Source of the DNA: Adonisia turfae CCMR0081
GTDB lineage: Bacteria > Cyanobacteriota > Cyanobacteriia > Phormidesmidales > Phormidesmidaceae
Direction of reading: 5' to 3'
Length of the DNA: 64,000 nucleotides
Assembly (NCBI RefSeq): GCF_011009555.1
Contig: NZ_QXHD01000004.1
Coordinates: forward strand, 4,977,593 to 5,041,592
A program made the translations under genes and the position numbers. The notes under the pieces were generated by a model, which did not search any database, was not told where the DNA came from, and was given only the letters and a program-made list of their open reading frames with translations. Shown piece by piece: positions 41,694 through 51,026 of the stretch (the first letter of the stretch is position 1; each line of letters starts with the position of its first letter).

Positions 41694-42575
41694 ATGCAAA
41701 ATTTTCGAGACTACTATGAGATTCTCGGCATCGTTGAGAGTGCTGATTCATCAACGATCAAACAGGCCTATCGTCGTCTTGCACGCCAGTTTCATCCCGA
41801 TCTAAACCCTGGAGATCAAGAGGCTGAAGAGCGTTTTAAATCCCTGGGTGAAGCCTATGAGATACTTTCCGATGCTGATCGGAAGGCTCAGTACGATGAC
41901 TACCGACGGTATTGGCTACAGCAAAAGTCTGAGGCCGACTATCGGGATTTAGAAGACTTTAACCGGTTTGTTGATCAGCTGCTTAATCGCCAAGTGATTC
42001 CCAAATCGCCAGTTCAACCTAAGAAAAAACAAACGCAAGCAAAGACAACGGGTGATCCTCGACGGCGGGATGCAGAAGCATCTCTTCAGGTTCCCTTAGA
42101 ACGAGCGTTTCAAGGAGGAGCTGAACGGGTACGCCTCGAAGATGGACGTGCCTTAGAAGTGGATATGCCACCTGGCATGCTCACGGGGCAACGTATTCGT
42201 CTACGGGGTCAGGGTATTAATGGTGGTGATCTTTATCTAAATATAGTTGTGGAGCCCCATCCCTTTTTAAAGGTGCAAGGACGAGATGTCGTCTGTCATT
42301 TACCGATTACACCCAGTGAAGCAGTTTTGGGTGGACAAATTACTGTGCCCACCCTTGATGGGCCTGTCCAAATGACCATTCCGGCAGGTATTCAATCGGG
42401 GCGAAAGCTACGGTTGGCTGGTAAGGGGTATGGTCGCATAACTGAAGAACGCGGCGATCAAATTGTGGAGATCGAAGTGGCAGTCCCCAAGCTTCTCAGT
42501 GACCAAGAAGCCGAGCTCTATGAAAAGCTACGAACAATTGAAGCGTTTAATCCTAGGGCTCACTTAACGTACTAA
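41694..42575 (+). CDS. dnaJ: DnaJ-family co-chaperone, no zinc finger
   Basis: 293 residues from the ATG at 41694, 19 bp after dnaK. A longer frame from 41436 overlaps dnaK and is not used. The J domain (about 1-68) has YYEILGIVESADSSTIKQAY, HPD in RQFHPDLNPG and YEILSDADRKAQYDDYRRYW. A linker follows, then the two DnaJ C-terminal beta domains (LRGQGINGGDLYLNIVVEPH, AVLGGQITVPTLDGPVQMTI). There is no CxxCxGxG zinc finger, so it is of the CbpA/DnaJ type II kind. It is the natural partner of the adjacent DnaK. Confidence 0.94.
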   Translation: MQNFRDYYEILGIVESADSSTIKQAYRRLARQFHPDLNPGDQEAEERFKSLGEAYEILSDADRKAQYDDYRRYWLQQKSEADYRDLEDFNRFVDQLLNRQVIPKSPVQPKKKQTQAKTTGDPRRRDAEASLQVPLERAFQGGAERVRLEDGRALEVDMPPGMLTGQRIRLRGQGINGGDLYLNIVVEPHPFLKVQGRDVVCHLPITPSEAVLGGQITVPTLDGPVQMTIPAGIQSGRKLRLAGKGYGRITEERGDQIVEIEVAVPKLLSDQEAELYEKLRTIEAFNPRAHLTY

Positions 42576-42576
42576 A

Positions 42577-43161
42577 TTAAGCCCCAAAATAGGCAGGAGC
42601 CTGACCTGGAGTCCATTTGATATTGCACCCAACGCTGGGTATCTGGTCGTCAGATAAGCCCTGTCCGGCCAGGAGCGTATCAATTGCCTGGCGTAGGTCT
42701 TTGCCTGTGACTGGTTTGCCATTACTAGGGCGGCTATCATCTAGCTGTCCTCTATAGGCTAACTTCAGCGCGCCATCAAATAAGAAGAAATCGGGGGTGC
42801 AGGCAGCGGTATAGGACTTGGCTACGCCTTGAGTTTCGTCATAACAATAGGGAAAGTTGAACCCCTGGGTTGTCGCTTGAGTTTTCATATGCTCGGGAGC
42901 ATCTTGGGGGTGCGTCTGAATGCTATTGGCACTAATGGCGATAATGCTTAAGCCTTGCTCGGCATAGTCATGCCCAATTTGGGCTAGTTCTTGTTCCACA
43001 TGTTTGACAAATGGGCAATGGACGCAAATAAACATGACTAACAGCGCTTTGCTGCCTGAAAAATTCTCTAGGGTGACAGTGTCACCCGACACAACATCGA
43101 TTAATGAAAATTCTGGAGCTTGGGTTCCCAATGCCAACATTGTGGACTCAACCATCACCAT
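42577..43161 (-). CDS. Thioredoxin-fold AhpC/TSA-type protein
   Basis: 194 residues: GTQAPEFSLIDVVSGDTVTL, ENFSGSKALLVMFICVHCPF with a CxxC-like CVHC motif at the redox position, VKHVEQELAQ, and TPDFFLFDGALKLAYRGQLD with the cis-Pro. C-terminal AGQGLSDDQIPSVGCNIKW is typical of the cyanobacterial/bacteroidete thioredoxin-family proteins of this size. Likely a cytosolic thiol peroxidase or reductase; the substrate is unknown. It converges on dnaJ with one base between stops. Confidence 0.85.
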   Translation of the reverse strand: MVMVESTMLALGTQAPEFSLIDVVSGDTVTLENFSGSKALLVMFICVHCPFVKHVEQELAQIGHDYAEQGLSIIAISANSIQTHPQDAPEHMKTQATTQGFNFPYCYDETQGVAKSYTAACTPDFFLFDGALKLAYRGQLDDSRPSNGKPVTGKDLRQAIDTLLAGQGLSDDQIPSVGCNIKWTPGQAPAYFGA

Positions 43162-43252
43162 GGCAGATACCTCGAAGTACGTCCTTTATTGCTGATTCAA
43201 TCAAGTTTGTGAGCGATTTAGTGGATCTAATCGCCAGCTAAAACCCGGCTCA

Positions 43253-43348
43253 TTAGCCACCAAATGCCATGGCTGACATAACAACCGCAGATAGCAGAAG
43301 ACCAGGGCTTAATAGCAAAATTAGCGTTAACAGCTCATGCATTTCCAT
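43253..43348 (-). CDS. Candidate 31-aa single-helix membrane protein
   Basis: An ATG frame reads MEMHELLTLILLLSPGLLLS then AVVMSAMAFGG, a single hydrophobic helix with short polar ends. AAAGGA lies 12-17 bases upstream. Size and layout resemble the tiny subunits of photosynthetic and NDH complexes, but it matches none that I recognise (PetG, PetN, PetM, PsaM, PsbX excluded by sequence). It sits between the peroxiredoxin-like gene start and the AMIN gene. Confidence 0.45.
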   Translation of the reverse strand: MEMHELLTLILLLSPGLLLSAVVMSAMAFGG

Positions 43349-43624
43349 AGACTTAGATGTTTCCTTTCAAAAGACTGCGGATATTTAATCGGGTGTTGCT
43401 GACCTCGTGATGATTCCATCTGTCAAATTGAGGCTGTTGGCAAGCTATACAGATGGACTTATCGTCTCAATCAGCAACGGTTTAATGGTTTCTGACTGCA
43501 CTTATCATGGCCGATAAATCTATGAGGCGTGGGGAATTTTTATCAAAAATATGGGTCGTATTTGACAAAGTACCGTATCCTTTTACTTTTAATTGTGTCT
43601 GTTGGCGTTCTGTGGGGTAGTTTT

Positions 43625-44812
43625 ATGGCATTCAAGCACTGTTTGCATCAGTCGTTAGGAGGTAGCCTGATTGCTCTTGCTTTATCAATGGCACCAGCAT
43701 TCGCAGAAAATCTACAGAATTGGTCGTTTGATACGAGTAGCAATGAACTAACATTTTCCTTGTCTGACGAGGTTTTTCCAGAGTTTTTTCTACTTTCAGA
43801 ACCCCCACGCTTAGTCCTCGATATCCCCAACACAGACATTGGCGATATTGACCCAGAGCAGATTTATGATGGAGCTGTCAAAAATATTCGGGTAGCCCAG
43901 TACACCCCAGAAAATGTCAGGGTTGTCATTGAATTAGCTCCGGAAATAGTTCTATCCCCTGAGCAGGCTGACATTCAATTTGATGATAGTGATGATGGTC
44001 AACGACATTGGCGTTTTCGCCCGTTAATTGCTGAAAACAATACAGTTGCCCAGAGTACTTCCCTAACCCCAGTCCAGAACTCTGACGATCATAATGTCAG
44101 TCTTGCCGCAGCGAATCTACACATTCCTCAAAGCTCGACAACCACAACAGCACTGCCCATTGATCCCTATGAGTCTGAGGCTTCTAGCGGTGTAGTGAGT
44201 GTTCCACCCTTAGAAGAGAATGATGGGGTCAGTGTTCCACCTTTAGCAGACGTTAACGTTCTATCCATAGAAGATAATAATGCTTCTGACAATGCTGCTC
44301 CAGTGTCTGTCGTTGATGCAGAGGTGCCAGAATTGCCACCTATGAAGGTTCCAGAGCTTGAAGATACTGGTACAGAAGATGTCTTGACGCCAACAGTAGT
44401 TTTAGAAGCAGAATCACGGCAATCGACCCTACCAGATCTCGCTGCCAGTACGAGTGAGCAACCTGTCGCTGCCGCTGAGCCGATTAGTGCGGAGGTAACG
44501 CAGAACGCAGATGTGGCCGTCGCTGGTGATGAGACTGTAGCAGCGGAAGAGCCGACTCCTGCTGTCAAGATGCCAGGGGAGTCATCTGCCGCTGTGCCAG
44601 ACGTCGAGATGCCTGCTCCTGCAAGGCCGGCGTCAACTGCACTGGCTCCGGTTGAATTATCGTCTTTATCTGAAGAAGACCAGACAGTTGCGGAAGATCG
44701 TGACCCACCTGATTTTCAGACTATTCAACAACCTGCCGCTGAGCGTACAATTGTGCAAACGGACTTACCTGTGCCGCTACAGTTTGGGCAACCCTTACCT
44801 GAAGGGATCTAG
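43625..44812 (+). CDS. AMIN-domain protein with acidic Pro/Ala/Glu-rich tail
   Basis: The ATG at 43625 gives 395 residues beginning with a signal peptide (MAFKHCLHQSLGGSLIALAL, cleavage near AFA); 32 extra residues from an upstream frame are unlikely. The AMIN domain (about 28-130 here) has WSFDTSSNELTFSLSDEVFP, PPRLVLDIPNTDI and NIRVAQYTPENVRVVIELAP. The remaining ~260 residues are low-complexity Ser/Thr/Pro/Ala/Glu with repeated VPPLEE/VPPLAD and EVPELPP-like units. AMIN domains bind peptidoglycan and localise periplasmic enzymes or pilus secretins; here there is no amidase or secretin, so it may be a wall-binding spacer protein. Confidence 0.85.
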   Translation: MAFKHCLHQSLGGSLIALALSMAPAFAENLQNWSFDTSSNELTFSLSDEVFPEFFLLSEPPRLVLDIPNTDIGDIDPEQIYDGAVKNIRVAQYTPENVRVVIELAPEIVLSPEQADIQFDDSDDGQRHWRFRPLIAENNTVAQSTSLTPVQNSDDHNVSLAAANLHIPQSSTTTTALPIDPYESEASSGVVSVPPLEENDGVSVPPLADVNVLSIEDNNASDNAAPVSVVDAEVPELPPMKVPELEDTGTEDVLTPTVVLEAESRQSTLPDLAASTSEQPVAAAEPISAEVTQNADVAVAGDETVAAEEPTPAVKMPGESSAAVPDVEMPAPARPASTALAPVELSSLSEEDQTVAEDRDPPDFQTIQQPAAERTIVQTDLPVPLQFGQPLPEGI

Positions 44813-44921
44813 GCTAAAAGATCTGAAATGCACTGAGGTTTCGGGGAACAGCAGTGTGCTGCCCCCCTATGACTGTAATGCCCTAAATTCGAAATATTTA
44901 CTCTCCATAGAGCCATGGGCT

Positions 44922-46940
44922 TTATGAGACTGAAATCTTTTTAGGACGGGATGATTTGATACCTGAGCGCTTTTTTGTCCTGTGGTTTGATTGCTGAGCT
45001 GCAATGGGCAATGTGAAGTGAATTTGCGTGCCCTGATCTTTGCCTTTAGATGTGGCCCAAATTTTGCCGCCCTGCGCTTCTACAATTTGACGGCAAATGG
45101 CAAGTCCCAAACCTGTTCCACCCACTGATCTGCGGAGTGCCCCTTCTTCTTGGTAAAAACGTTCGAAGACCGTTTCTAATCGCTCTGGCTCAATGCCTCG
45201 GCCACTGTCATTGACTGAGACTTCTACAAACGCATTGTCTTTGATGTGGGCTTGGATGGAGATATTTCCGTTGGCCGCCGTAAATTTACAAGCGTTGTCC
45301 AGTAGCTTGGTAAGTACCTCAACGATCCATTCACCGTCGCCCCGAATCAAAGGTAGGGACTCTGGTAAGTCAACCATAATTGTCGAGGAACTGGTCATTG
45401 TTCGTCGACTGCTTAAGGCAAGGGCAACACATTCGCTTAGAGCAAGGGACTCCAGGTTCCATTCAATACGACCACTTTCAAGGCGCGATAGGGTTAAGAA
45501 ATCTTGGACGAGCCGTTGCATGCGTTCAGAGTCATCCATGGCAGTTTGCAACATCGCTTGCCGCATATCCATGGGCATGTCAGGCTCTGTAAAAATACTT
45601 TCTAGGCAGACTCGAATAGTCGATAGGGGGGTGCGTAGCTCGTGGCCAGTAATGGCGATGAGATTGCTGCGTGTTCGATCGAGGGCTTCTAGCTGTTGGT
45701 TGAGACTTTCTAGATTTGCATAGGCTTCAGCTTGAATTACAGCTACACTGAGTTGAGCAGCAACGGCTTCCACCAGACTGATATCGTTTTTGCTCCAGGG
45801 TTGTGGGGTATCGCTGCACTGGTGAAGCTCAATCATTCCTAGTAACCGCTCTTGGTAAATTAGAGGTACTAGTAAGCAGCTATGAATATCCCATTGGTTT
45901 AATAAACCATCAATAGTAGAGATATCGTCGATTTGATTCTTCTGTTGGCTACCAACTGGGGTTTGTGAGTAGGTCAGGGATTCCCGTTGTCGGTTGACAG
46001 TTTGGAACAGAGGATTTTCGATAAGAGGCCAGACTTCGCCTTTGAGAGAGGTGATATTTGGTTGCCGGAATTCATGTTGAATTTCAATACTGTCGTAACG
46101 GTCACTACGATAAATAATGCAGCGACAAGCAGAAATTTCTTGCCCGAGTTCGTGGGTTGCGATCGCAAACACCTCAGTTGGGTTCAATGACTGACGAATA
46201 GCCGCTGTAATTGAATTGATCAACCGCTCACGATTTTCTTGAGCGGCCATCGTTTTATAGGCTTTAAGTAGCTTGTACTGACTAGCCTGCACATACGTAA
46301 CTAATCGCTGAGCAAAGGGATAGGACTCAGTAACCTCAGCGTTATAAGGTTTACCCCCAAGTAGGTCCGCTGGCAAAAAATCAGTCTGAGCTTGGGTGAT
46401 TTTATCGGATAAATCTGGTCGATAGTGAGCAATACGCTTCAACAAAATATAAGCTGCCTGTTCACAGACACGCCGATCAAGCGTCCAAATGCCTTCAAAA
46501 CGACGGCTTTGATCAAACGCAGGCGCACCGTTTAAAACCCTAGGTTTTTGCGAACCATGATGCTCACGGCAAACCAAACAGGCCGTGTACTGTTGGCCCA
46601 AAACTACGAGGTGCCATTCATGCACCAGCGCATCTTCAGGATCAAAGGCAATGGTTTCATGCCTGACAGTGCCATCAGCATTGGCAAACTTGGTATTGGT
46701 GGCTGCTAACACATAAATTTGAGGCGTAATGTCAGCGAGTCGTAAGTAACGATGAGCTTCTTGACGATAAAAGCGTTCCTGCTGAAAGCTGGCAATCATC
46801 AAAGGACGATCGTCCCCCGCCAATACCTGATCTTCCATCGCATGGGAAAGGGCCGTCAGCGATGTTTTGAAATACATTTGTGGCCTTAGTGCCGGTAAGA
46901 CCGCAAGCAGCTCGTCTAAAACTGAAGCCGGATTGCCCAT
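44922..46940 (-). CDS. DICT-GAF sensor histidine kinase
   Basis: 672 residues. N-terminal DICT domain (about 1-175; MYFKTSLTALSHAMEDQVLA, EWHLVVLGQQYTACLVCREH), which in cyanobacteria often precedes two-component or GGDEF modules. A GAF domain (about 235-415) has ISACRCIIYRSDRYDSIEIQ. The dimerisation/phosphoacceptor helix is LIAITGHELRTPLSTIRVCL with His. The HATPase has VLTKLLDNACKFTAANGNIS, DSGRGIEPERLETVFERFYQ and GGTGLGLAICRQIVEAQGGK. There are no membrane helices, so it is cytoplasmic. No response regulator is adjacent; the GAF CRC motif could hold a bilin but that is speculative. Confidence 0.9.
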   Translation of the reverse strand: MGNPASVLDELLAVLPALRPQMYFKTSLTALSHAMEDQVLAGDDRPLMIASFQQERFYRQEAHRYLRLADITPQIYVLAATNTKFANADGTVRHETIAFDPEDALVHEWHLVVLGQQYTACLVCREHHGSQKPRVLNGAPAFDQSRRFEGIWTLDRRVCEQAAYILLKRIAHYRPDLSDKITQAQTDFLPADLLGGKPYNAEVTESYPFAQRLVTYVQASQYKLLKAYKTMAAQENRERLINSITAAIRQSLNPTEVFAIATHELGQEISACRCIIYRSDRYDSIEIQHEFRQPNITSLKGEVWPLIENPLFQTVNRQRESLTYSQTPVGSQQKNQIDDISTIDGLLNQWDIHSCLLVPLIYQERLLGMIELHQCSDTPQPWSKNDISLVEAVAAQLSVAVIQAEAYANLESLNQQLEALDRTRSNLIAITGHELRTPLSTIRVCLESIFTEPDMPMDMRQAMLQTAMDDSERMQRLVQDFLTLSRLESGRIEWNLESLALSECVALALSSRRTMTSSSTIMVDLPESLPLIRGDGEWIVEVLTKLLDNACKFTAANGNISIQAHIKDNAFVEVSVNDSGRGIEPERLETVFERFYQEEGALRRSVGGTGLGLAICRQIVEAQGGKIWATSKGKDQGTQIHFTLPIAAQQSNHRTKKRSGIKSSRPKKISVS

Positions 46941-47061
46941 TAACTGTAGGATTTAATTGATGTCGAGACTCTTCGCCCAACTGCCCCAACCTTATCAGTG
47001 CCTATCCAGGCTGCGGAGGAATTGTAACTAAGCTTAGAGGAGAGGTGTAAGGCGTCAGAAG

Positions 47062-47097
47062 AGCAGCTTGCCATCCTTCCAAGGATGGCAAGCTGCT
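47062..47097. repeat. 36-bp near-perfect inverted repeat
   Basis: AGCAGCTTGCCATCCTT (47062-47078) and its exact reverse complement (47081-47097) flank two bases. It lies between the amt terminator and the histidine-kinase start. No T run follows; function unclear. Confidence 0.8.
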
Positions 47098-47146
47098 AAG
47101 GGGCCACGGAAAAAGCTCTGTAAAGTTCGAAGGCTTTAATTCTCCG

Positions 47147-47188
47147 AAAAATAAAGGTGGGCGGTTTCCTGAATGAAACCACCCACCT
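47147..47188 (-). terminator. Intrinsic terminator of the ammonium transporter gene
   Basis: AGGTGGGCGGTTTC and GAAACCACCCACCT pair over 14 positions with one mismatch across a 6-base loop, followed on the minus strand by TTTATTTTT. Confidence 0.88.
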
Positions 47189-47249
47189 CTAAAACGCTAT
47201 TCCTTATGGGTTCTAAGTATTTATAAAGAACCGGAACGACTTAACAAGC

Positions 47250-48701
47250 TTAGGCAACACCGCCCATATCGCTAGTGTCCTTCAGGAAACCGCTGTAAGC
47301 TTCCATGCCGTGCTCGCCAATATCCAAGCCCTTCAGCTCTTCCTCAGCAGAGACACGTAGACCAAACGCAGACTTCAGGATGGTCCAAACAATGGCACTG
47401 AATACAACAGTAAACAGACCAATGGCAACGATACCGATCACCTGAGAGATGAGCTGCTCGATGCTACCGCTGTAGAACAGGCCAGTTGTGGTATCAAACA
47501 AACCTACGGCAAGGGTCCCCCACATACCGCACACAAGGTGTACGGAAATAGCGCCCACGGGGTCATCAATTTTGATGCTGTCAAAGAAGCTAACGGAGAA
47601 GACAACAAGGATACCTGCAAGCAGACCAATGATGATCGCACCCCAGTAACCAACAACAGCACAGCCAGCCGTGATACCTACCAGCCCAGCCAAAATACCG
47701 TTGATAATCATGGATAGGTCAGGCTTACCGCTCATGATCCAAGCAGTTACAGTTGCGGCTACACCACCAGCTGCTGCCGCCAGGTTAGTGGTTACAGCAA
47801 TATAAGGTACAGATGCGCTAGCTGCTAGCTCAGAACCAGGGTTAAAGCCAAACCAGCCGATCCAAAGGACAAGACAGCCAAGGGTAGCAATACTCATGTT
47901 GTGGCCAGGAATCGCATTAATCTGACCATCTTGGTACTTACCAAGACGAGGGCCAAGGATAGCGGCACCAACTAAAGCGGCCCACCCACCCACGGAGTGA
48001 ACAACGGTGGAACCAGCAAAATCAAAAAAGCCCAGGTTACCTAGCCAGCCATTGCCAGACCAGACCCAGTGACCAGTGATGGGGTACGAAATGGCGGTCA
48101 GCAGAATGCTAAAGAGAATGAAGTCAATGAATTTGATCCGCTCTGCAACGGCACCAGACACGATAGTTGCTGCAGTACCTGCAAAAGCTGCCTGGAATAG
48201 GAAGAACACAGGAGCAGTTAAGTTACCTGCATAGGGCTCGGTTGTAGACAAACCGGACAGGAAGAAATTACCCATACCAAAAACAGGGTTGGCCTCGTTA
48301 AACATAAGACCAAAACCAATTGCCCAAAAAGACAATGTAGCAAGGGCAAACACGATCAAATTCTTGGAAAGAATATTGACAGCATTCTTCTGGCGACAGA
48401 AACCGGTTTCCAACATTCCGAAACCAGCGTTCATAAAGATCACCAGAATGGCTGCGATCAGCACCCAGATGTTATCCAAAACAAACTGAACATTGTCAGC
48501 AGTAATTGCATCTTCTTGAGCATGGGCTGCAGTATTCCACGTGGCAACGATTACTAATGCCAGGGGGATACAAACTAACCAAGCCCATGAAAAGCTTCTG
48601 CCAAAAAAGCGCTTAGCCATCTGATCAAATGGCGGCGCATAAGAATCCCAGACAGACGATTTACGCCGTCTCGCCTTGCGGCTCAAATTTAGACTAGACA
48701 T
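47250..48701 (-). CDS. amt: Ammonium transporter
   Basis: Amt/Rh channel for ammonium uptake at low concentration. From the ATG at 48701 there are 483 residues; an upstream frame adds ten. An N-terminal basic segment and signal-like helix (WAWLVCIPLALVIVATW, cleavage near AHA) precede 11 helices. Motifs: VLIAAILVIFMNAGFGMLET, DFAGSTVVHSVGGWAALVGA (Amt signature with His), NMSIATLGCLVLWIGWFGFN and HLVCGMWGTLAVGLFD (second pore His). The C-terminal cytosolic tail is kept. An NtcA box lies ~310 bp upstream. Confidence 0.96.
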   Translation of the reverse strand: MSSLNLSRKARRRKSSVWDSYAPPFDQMAKRFFGRSFSWAWLVCIPLALVIVATWNTAAHAQEDAITADNVQFVLDNIWVLIAAILVIFMNAGFGMLETGFCRQKNAVNILSKNLIVFALATLSFWAIGFGLMFNEANPVFGMGNFFLSGLSTTEPYAGNLTAPVFFLFQAAFAGTAATIVSGAVAERIKFIDFILFSILLTAISYPITGHWVWSGNGWLGNLGFFDFAGSTVVHSVGGWAALVGAAILGPRLGKYQDGQINAIPGHNMSIATLGCLVLWIGWFGFNPGSELAASASVPYIAVTTNLAAAAGGVAATVTAWIMSGKPDLSMIINGILAGLVGITAGCAVVGYWGAIIIGLLAGILVVFSVSFFDSIKIDDPVGAISVHLVCGMWGTLAVGLFDTTTGLFYSGSIEQLISQVIGIVAIGLFTVVFSAIVWTILKSAFGLRVSAEEELKGLDIGEHGMEAYSGFLKDTSDMGGVA

Positions 48702-49013
48702 CTCAACAGACGTTCCTACAACACAATCCAATCAACTAAAACTCACTCTCAAAGGATCCAGCCCTAGACAGTGATGTCTTTGTGTGAGGGGACCTTGACA
48801 GTTCAAGATACTCAATGACCGACAAGAGATTTAGGACCGTGATATGGCTCTGCCAAAAATTGGAGAAAATCTTAGTTAAGAATTTTCACCATCATGAATG
48901 GCAGATCTGCCACATTCTGCGCCCTAAACACCTAGCCTTAAGCGTCTGGTTTCTCTTTGGTGCATTGTGCATATCTATTAGATAGATTCCACCAATTTCA
49001 GCCAAGTCATTCT

Positions 49014-49027
49014 GTATCAAGTAATAC
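49014..49027 (-). promoter_or_regulatory. NtcA-type site upstream of amt
   Basis: GTA-TCAAGTAA-TAC is a perfect GTA-N8-TAC box. On the minus strand TGGAAT begins 22 bases downstream, close to the TAN3T -10 consensus except for one base. NtcA activation of amt genes is well established in cyanobacteria, and no other gene starts here, so the site most likely serves amt. The remaining spacer (48702-49124) shows no gene. Confidence 0.6.
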
Positions 49028-49124
49028 ACTTGGTTTGTGTGACTGGAATATTCGGGGTTTGAGACCTCATTATTTTGGCTTATTTTCAAAAATTAATATT
49101 ATTGACAGCCTAAAACCCTTGCTG

Positions 49125-49673
49125 CTATGTGTTCTCTTTTGTGTCCTTTGAAGGGAACATCGTTTTTAGGTAGGGATGGTGACCCAGTTCGTTGAGTCGA
49201 GTTTGTTTTTCCAGGACGCTATCTTCAAGGGATTTCCGATAAGCTTGGACGCGCTCGAGGAGCTTGCGATCGCATGTTGCCAATATTTGCACCGCTAACA
49301 GACCCGCATTTTTTGCATTGCCAATTGCTACCGTTGCCACTGGGATGCCACCGGGCATTTGGACGATGGAATAAAGTGAGTCTATGCCTTGCATGGCGCG
49401 GCTTTTTACAGGGACGCCAATCACAGGAAGTGGCGTCAGGGCGGCCACCATGCCGGGCAGATGAGCAGCTCCACCAGCCCCAGCAATAATGACTTTTAGG
49501 CCTCGTTCGACAGCGGTTTGAGCGTAACTCACCATGCGTTTTGGGGTGCGATGAGCCGATACAATGGCCACTTCGTGAGGAATACCAAAGTCTTCGCAAA
49601 CGGTAATGGCTGCTTCCATAGTGGGCAGATCAGAGTCGCTGCCCATAATGATGCCAACAAGAGGAGAAGTCAT
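49125..49673 (-). CDS. purE: N5-carboxyaminoimidazole ribonucleotide mutase
   Basis: Converts N5-CAIR to CAIR in purine synthesis. 182 residues: GIIMGSDSDLPTMEAA, AIVSAHRTPKRM (catalytic His), VIIAGAGGAAHLPGMVAALT and GVPVKSRAMQGIDSLYSIVQ, all expected of class I PurE. purK is not adjacent. The ~15 C-terminal polar residues (LNELGHHPYLKTMFPSKDTK) are an extension. Divergent from nagA. Confidence 0.96.
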   Translation of the reverse strand: MTSPLVGIIMGSDSDLPTMEAAITVCEDFGIPHEVAIVSAHRTPKRMVSYAQTAVERGLKVIIAGAGGAAHLPGMVAALTPLPVIGVPVKSRAMQGIDSLYSIVQMPGGIPVATVAIGNAKNAGLLAVQILATCDRKLLERVQAYRKSLEDSVLEKQTRLNELGHHPYLKTMFPSKDTKENT

Positions 49674-49778
49674 GGGATGAAAGGTGAAACGTTATATCTG
49701 GCTGTGCCAGAGTTGCTGTTGTTAGCCTACCGGGTTCCTATGGGATGATTCGTACAAAGATTTGAACTGCAACTGCCC

Positions 49779-50933
49779 ATGTCAATTTTGCTAAGTGCAC
49801 GATTACCTCATCTGTCGGGACTCTATTGTCTTGAGGTAGTCGGCCATCAGCTGCGCTCTATGTTACCCATGGCTAAAGTGTCGGCTAATGCAGTACAGGC
49901 AATTGACCTCAACGGCGATTGGGTTTCCCTAGGGGGTGTGGATTTACAGATCAATGGCGTTTTAGGGTTGGCATTTCCTGATTTGACTGATCCTGTAGAA
50001 CTGCAGAAAGCAGCTAGTTTTTTGTGGAGTCAGGGGATTGATGCGTTTACCCCCACTCTGGTGACAGCCCATCCAGATAAAATTCAACGCAGTCTCTCTG
50101 TAATTCAGGATTACCAGACTCAAGGTTTTAACAGGCAGCCACGGCATGCTGTGGTTTTGGGGGCACATCTAGAGGGTCCATTTTTGAATCCGGCTAAGCG
50201 AGGAGCGCATCCTCAGGACTATTTGCAGTCGCTTTCACTGGATCGCGTTCAAGGGTTATTGGGGGGCTGTATTGACGTAGTTAAGATCATTACCCTGGCT
50301 CCAGAAATAGAAACCGATGCTGCGGTGATTCCCTGGTTGCGATCGCAAAACATCATTGTCAGTCTTGGCCACTCCCTGGCGACATCAACCCAAGCTCAGC
50401 AAGCCTTTGCCCAAGGAGCCTCAATGGTGACCCATGCATTCAATGCCATGCCAGGATTGCATCACCGTGCACCTGGGTTACTAGGGGCTGCGTTAACCCA
50501 GCCCAATGTGTATGCAGGTCTGATTGCCGATGGCCAGCATGTGTGTCCTACGATGCTCGACCTGTTGCTACGAGCTGGACGAGGTGCCTCTGAAGGTGTC
50601 AAGGGCGGTCTATTTCTGGTGAGTGATGCATTGGCTCCCCTGGGTTTACCGGATGGTACCTATCCCTGGGATAGTCGTGAGATGGAGGTGGTAGACGGTA
50701 CGGCTCGATTGCCGGACGGGACCTTGTCAGGCACTACCCAGCCCTTACTGAAGGGGGTAACCAATTTGGTCCAATGGGGGTTATGTGATGTCAATGAAGC
50801 CATCGTCTTGGCTACCGAAAGACCACGCCACGCTGTAGGGCTGCCAGGATTAGCTCCCAGACAAACTGCCAACTTACTCCGTTGGCACTACGATGGCACG
50901 ACTCTCAGCTGGCAGAGAATTTTAGACGAATAA
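49779..50933 (+). CDS. nagA: N-acetylglucosamine-6-phosphate deacetylase
   Basis: Removes the acetyl group from GlcNAc-6-P during amino-sugar or wall recycling. 384 residues of the amidohydrolase fold: VSLGGVDLQINGVLGLAFPD, VVLGAHLEGPFLNPAKRGAH (metal Glu), ASMVTHAFNAMPGLHHRAPG (metal His), FLVSDALAPLGLPDGTYPW (catalytic Asp) and PLLKGVTNLVQWGLCDVNEA. It lacks the N-terminal HxH-rich strand of the dinuclear subfamily, like other mononuclear NagA enzymes. No nagB is adjacent. chlM follows 93 bp later but is functionally unrelated. Confidence 0.93.
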   Translation: MSILLSARLPHLSGLYCLEVVGHQLRSMLPMAKVSANAVQAIDLNGDWVSLGGVDLQINGVLGLAFPDLTDPVELQKAASFLWSQGIDAFTPTLVTAHPDKIQRSLSVIQDYQTQGFNRQPRHAVVLGAHLEGPFLNPAKRGAHPQDYLQSLSLDRVQGLLGGCIDVVKIITLAPEIETDAAVIPWLRSQNIIVSLGHSLATSTQAQQAFAQGASMVTHAFNAMPGLHHRAPGLLGAALTQPNVYAGLIADGQHVCPTMLDLLLRAGRGASEGVKGGLFLVSDALAPLGLPDGTYPWDSREMEVVDGTARLPDGTLSGTTQPLLKGVTNLVQWGLCDVNEAIVLATERPRHAVGLPGLAPRQTANLLRWHYDGTTLSWQRILDE

Positions 50934-51026
50934 GGTATTGCCCATATTTTCACTACACTTCAGGTTGCCAAAACGTAATAGGATCTGACGGTAGAGAAAT
51001 CCTAATGATCACTTCTGGCCAATCCT

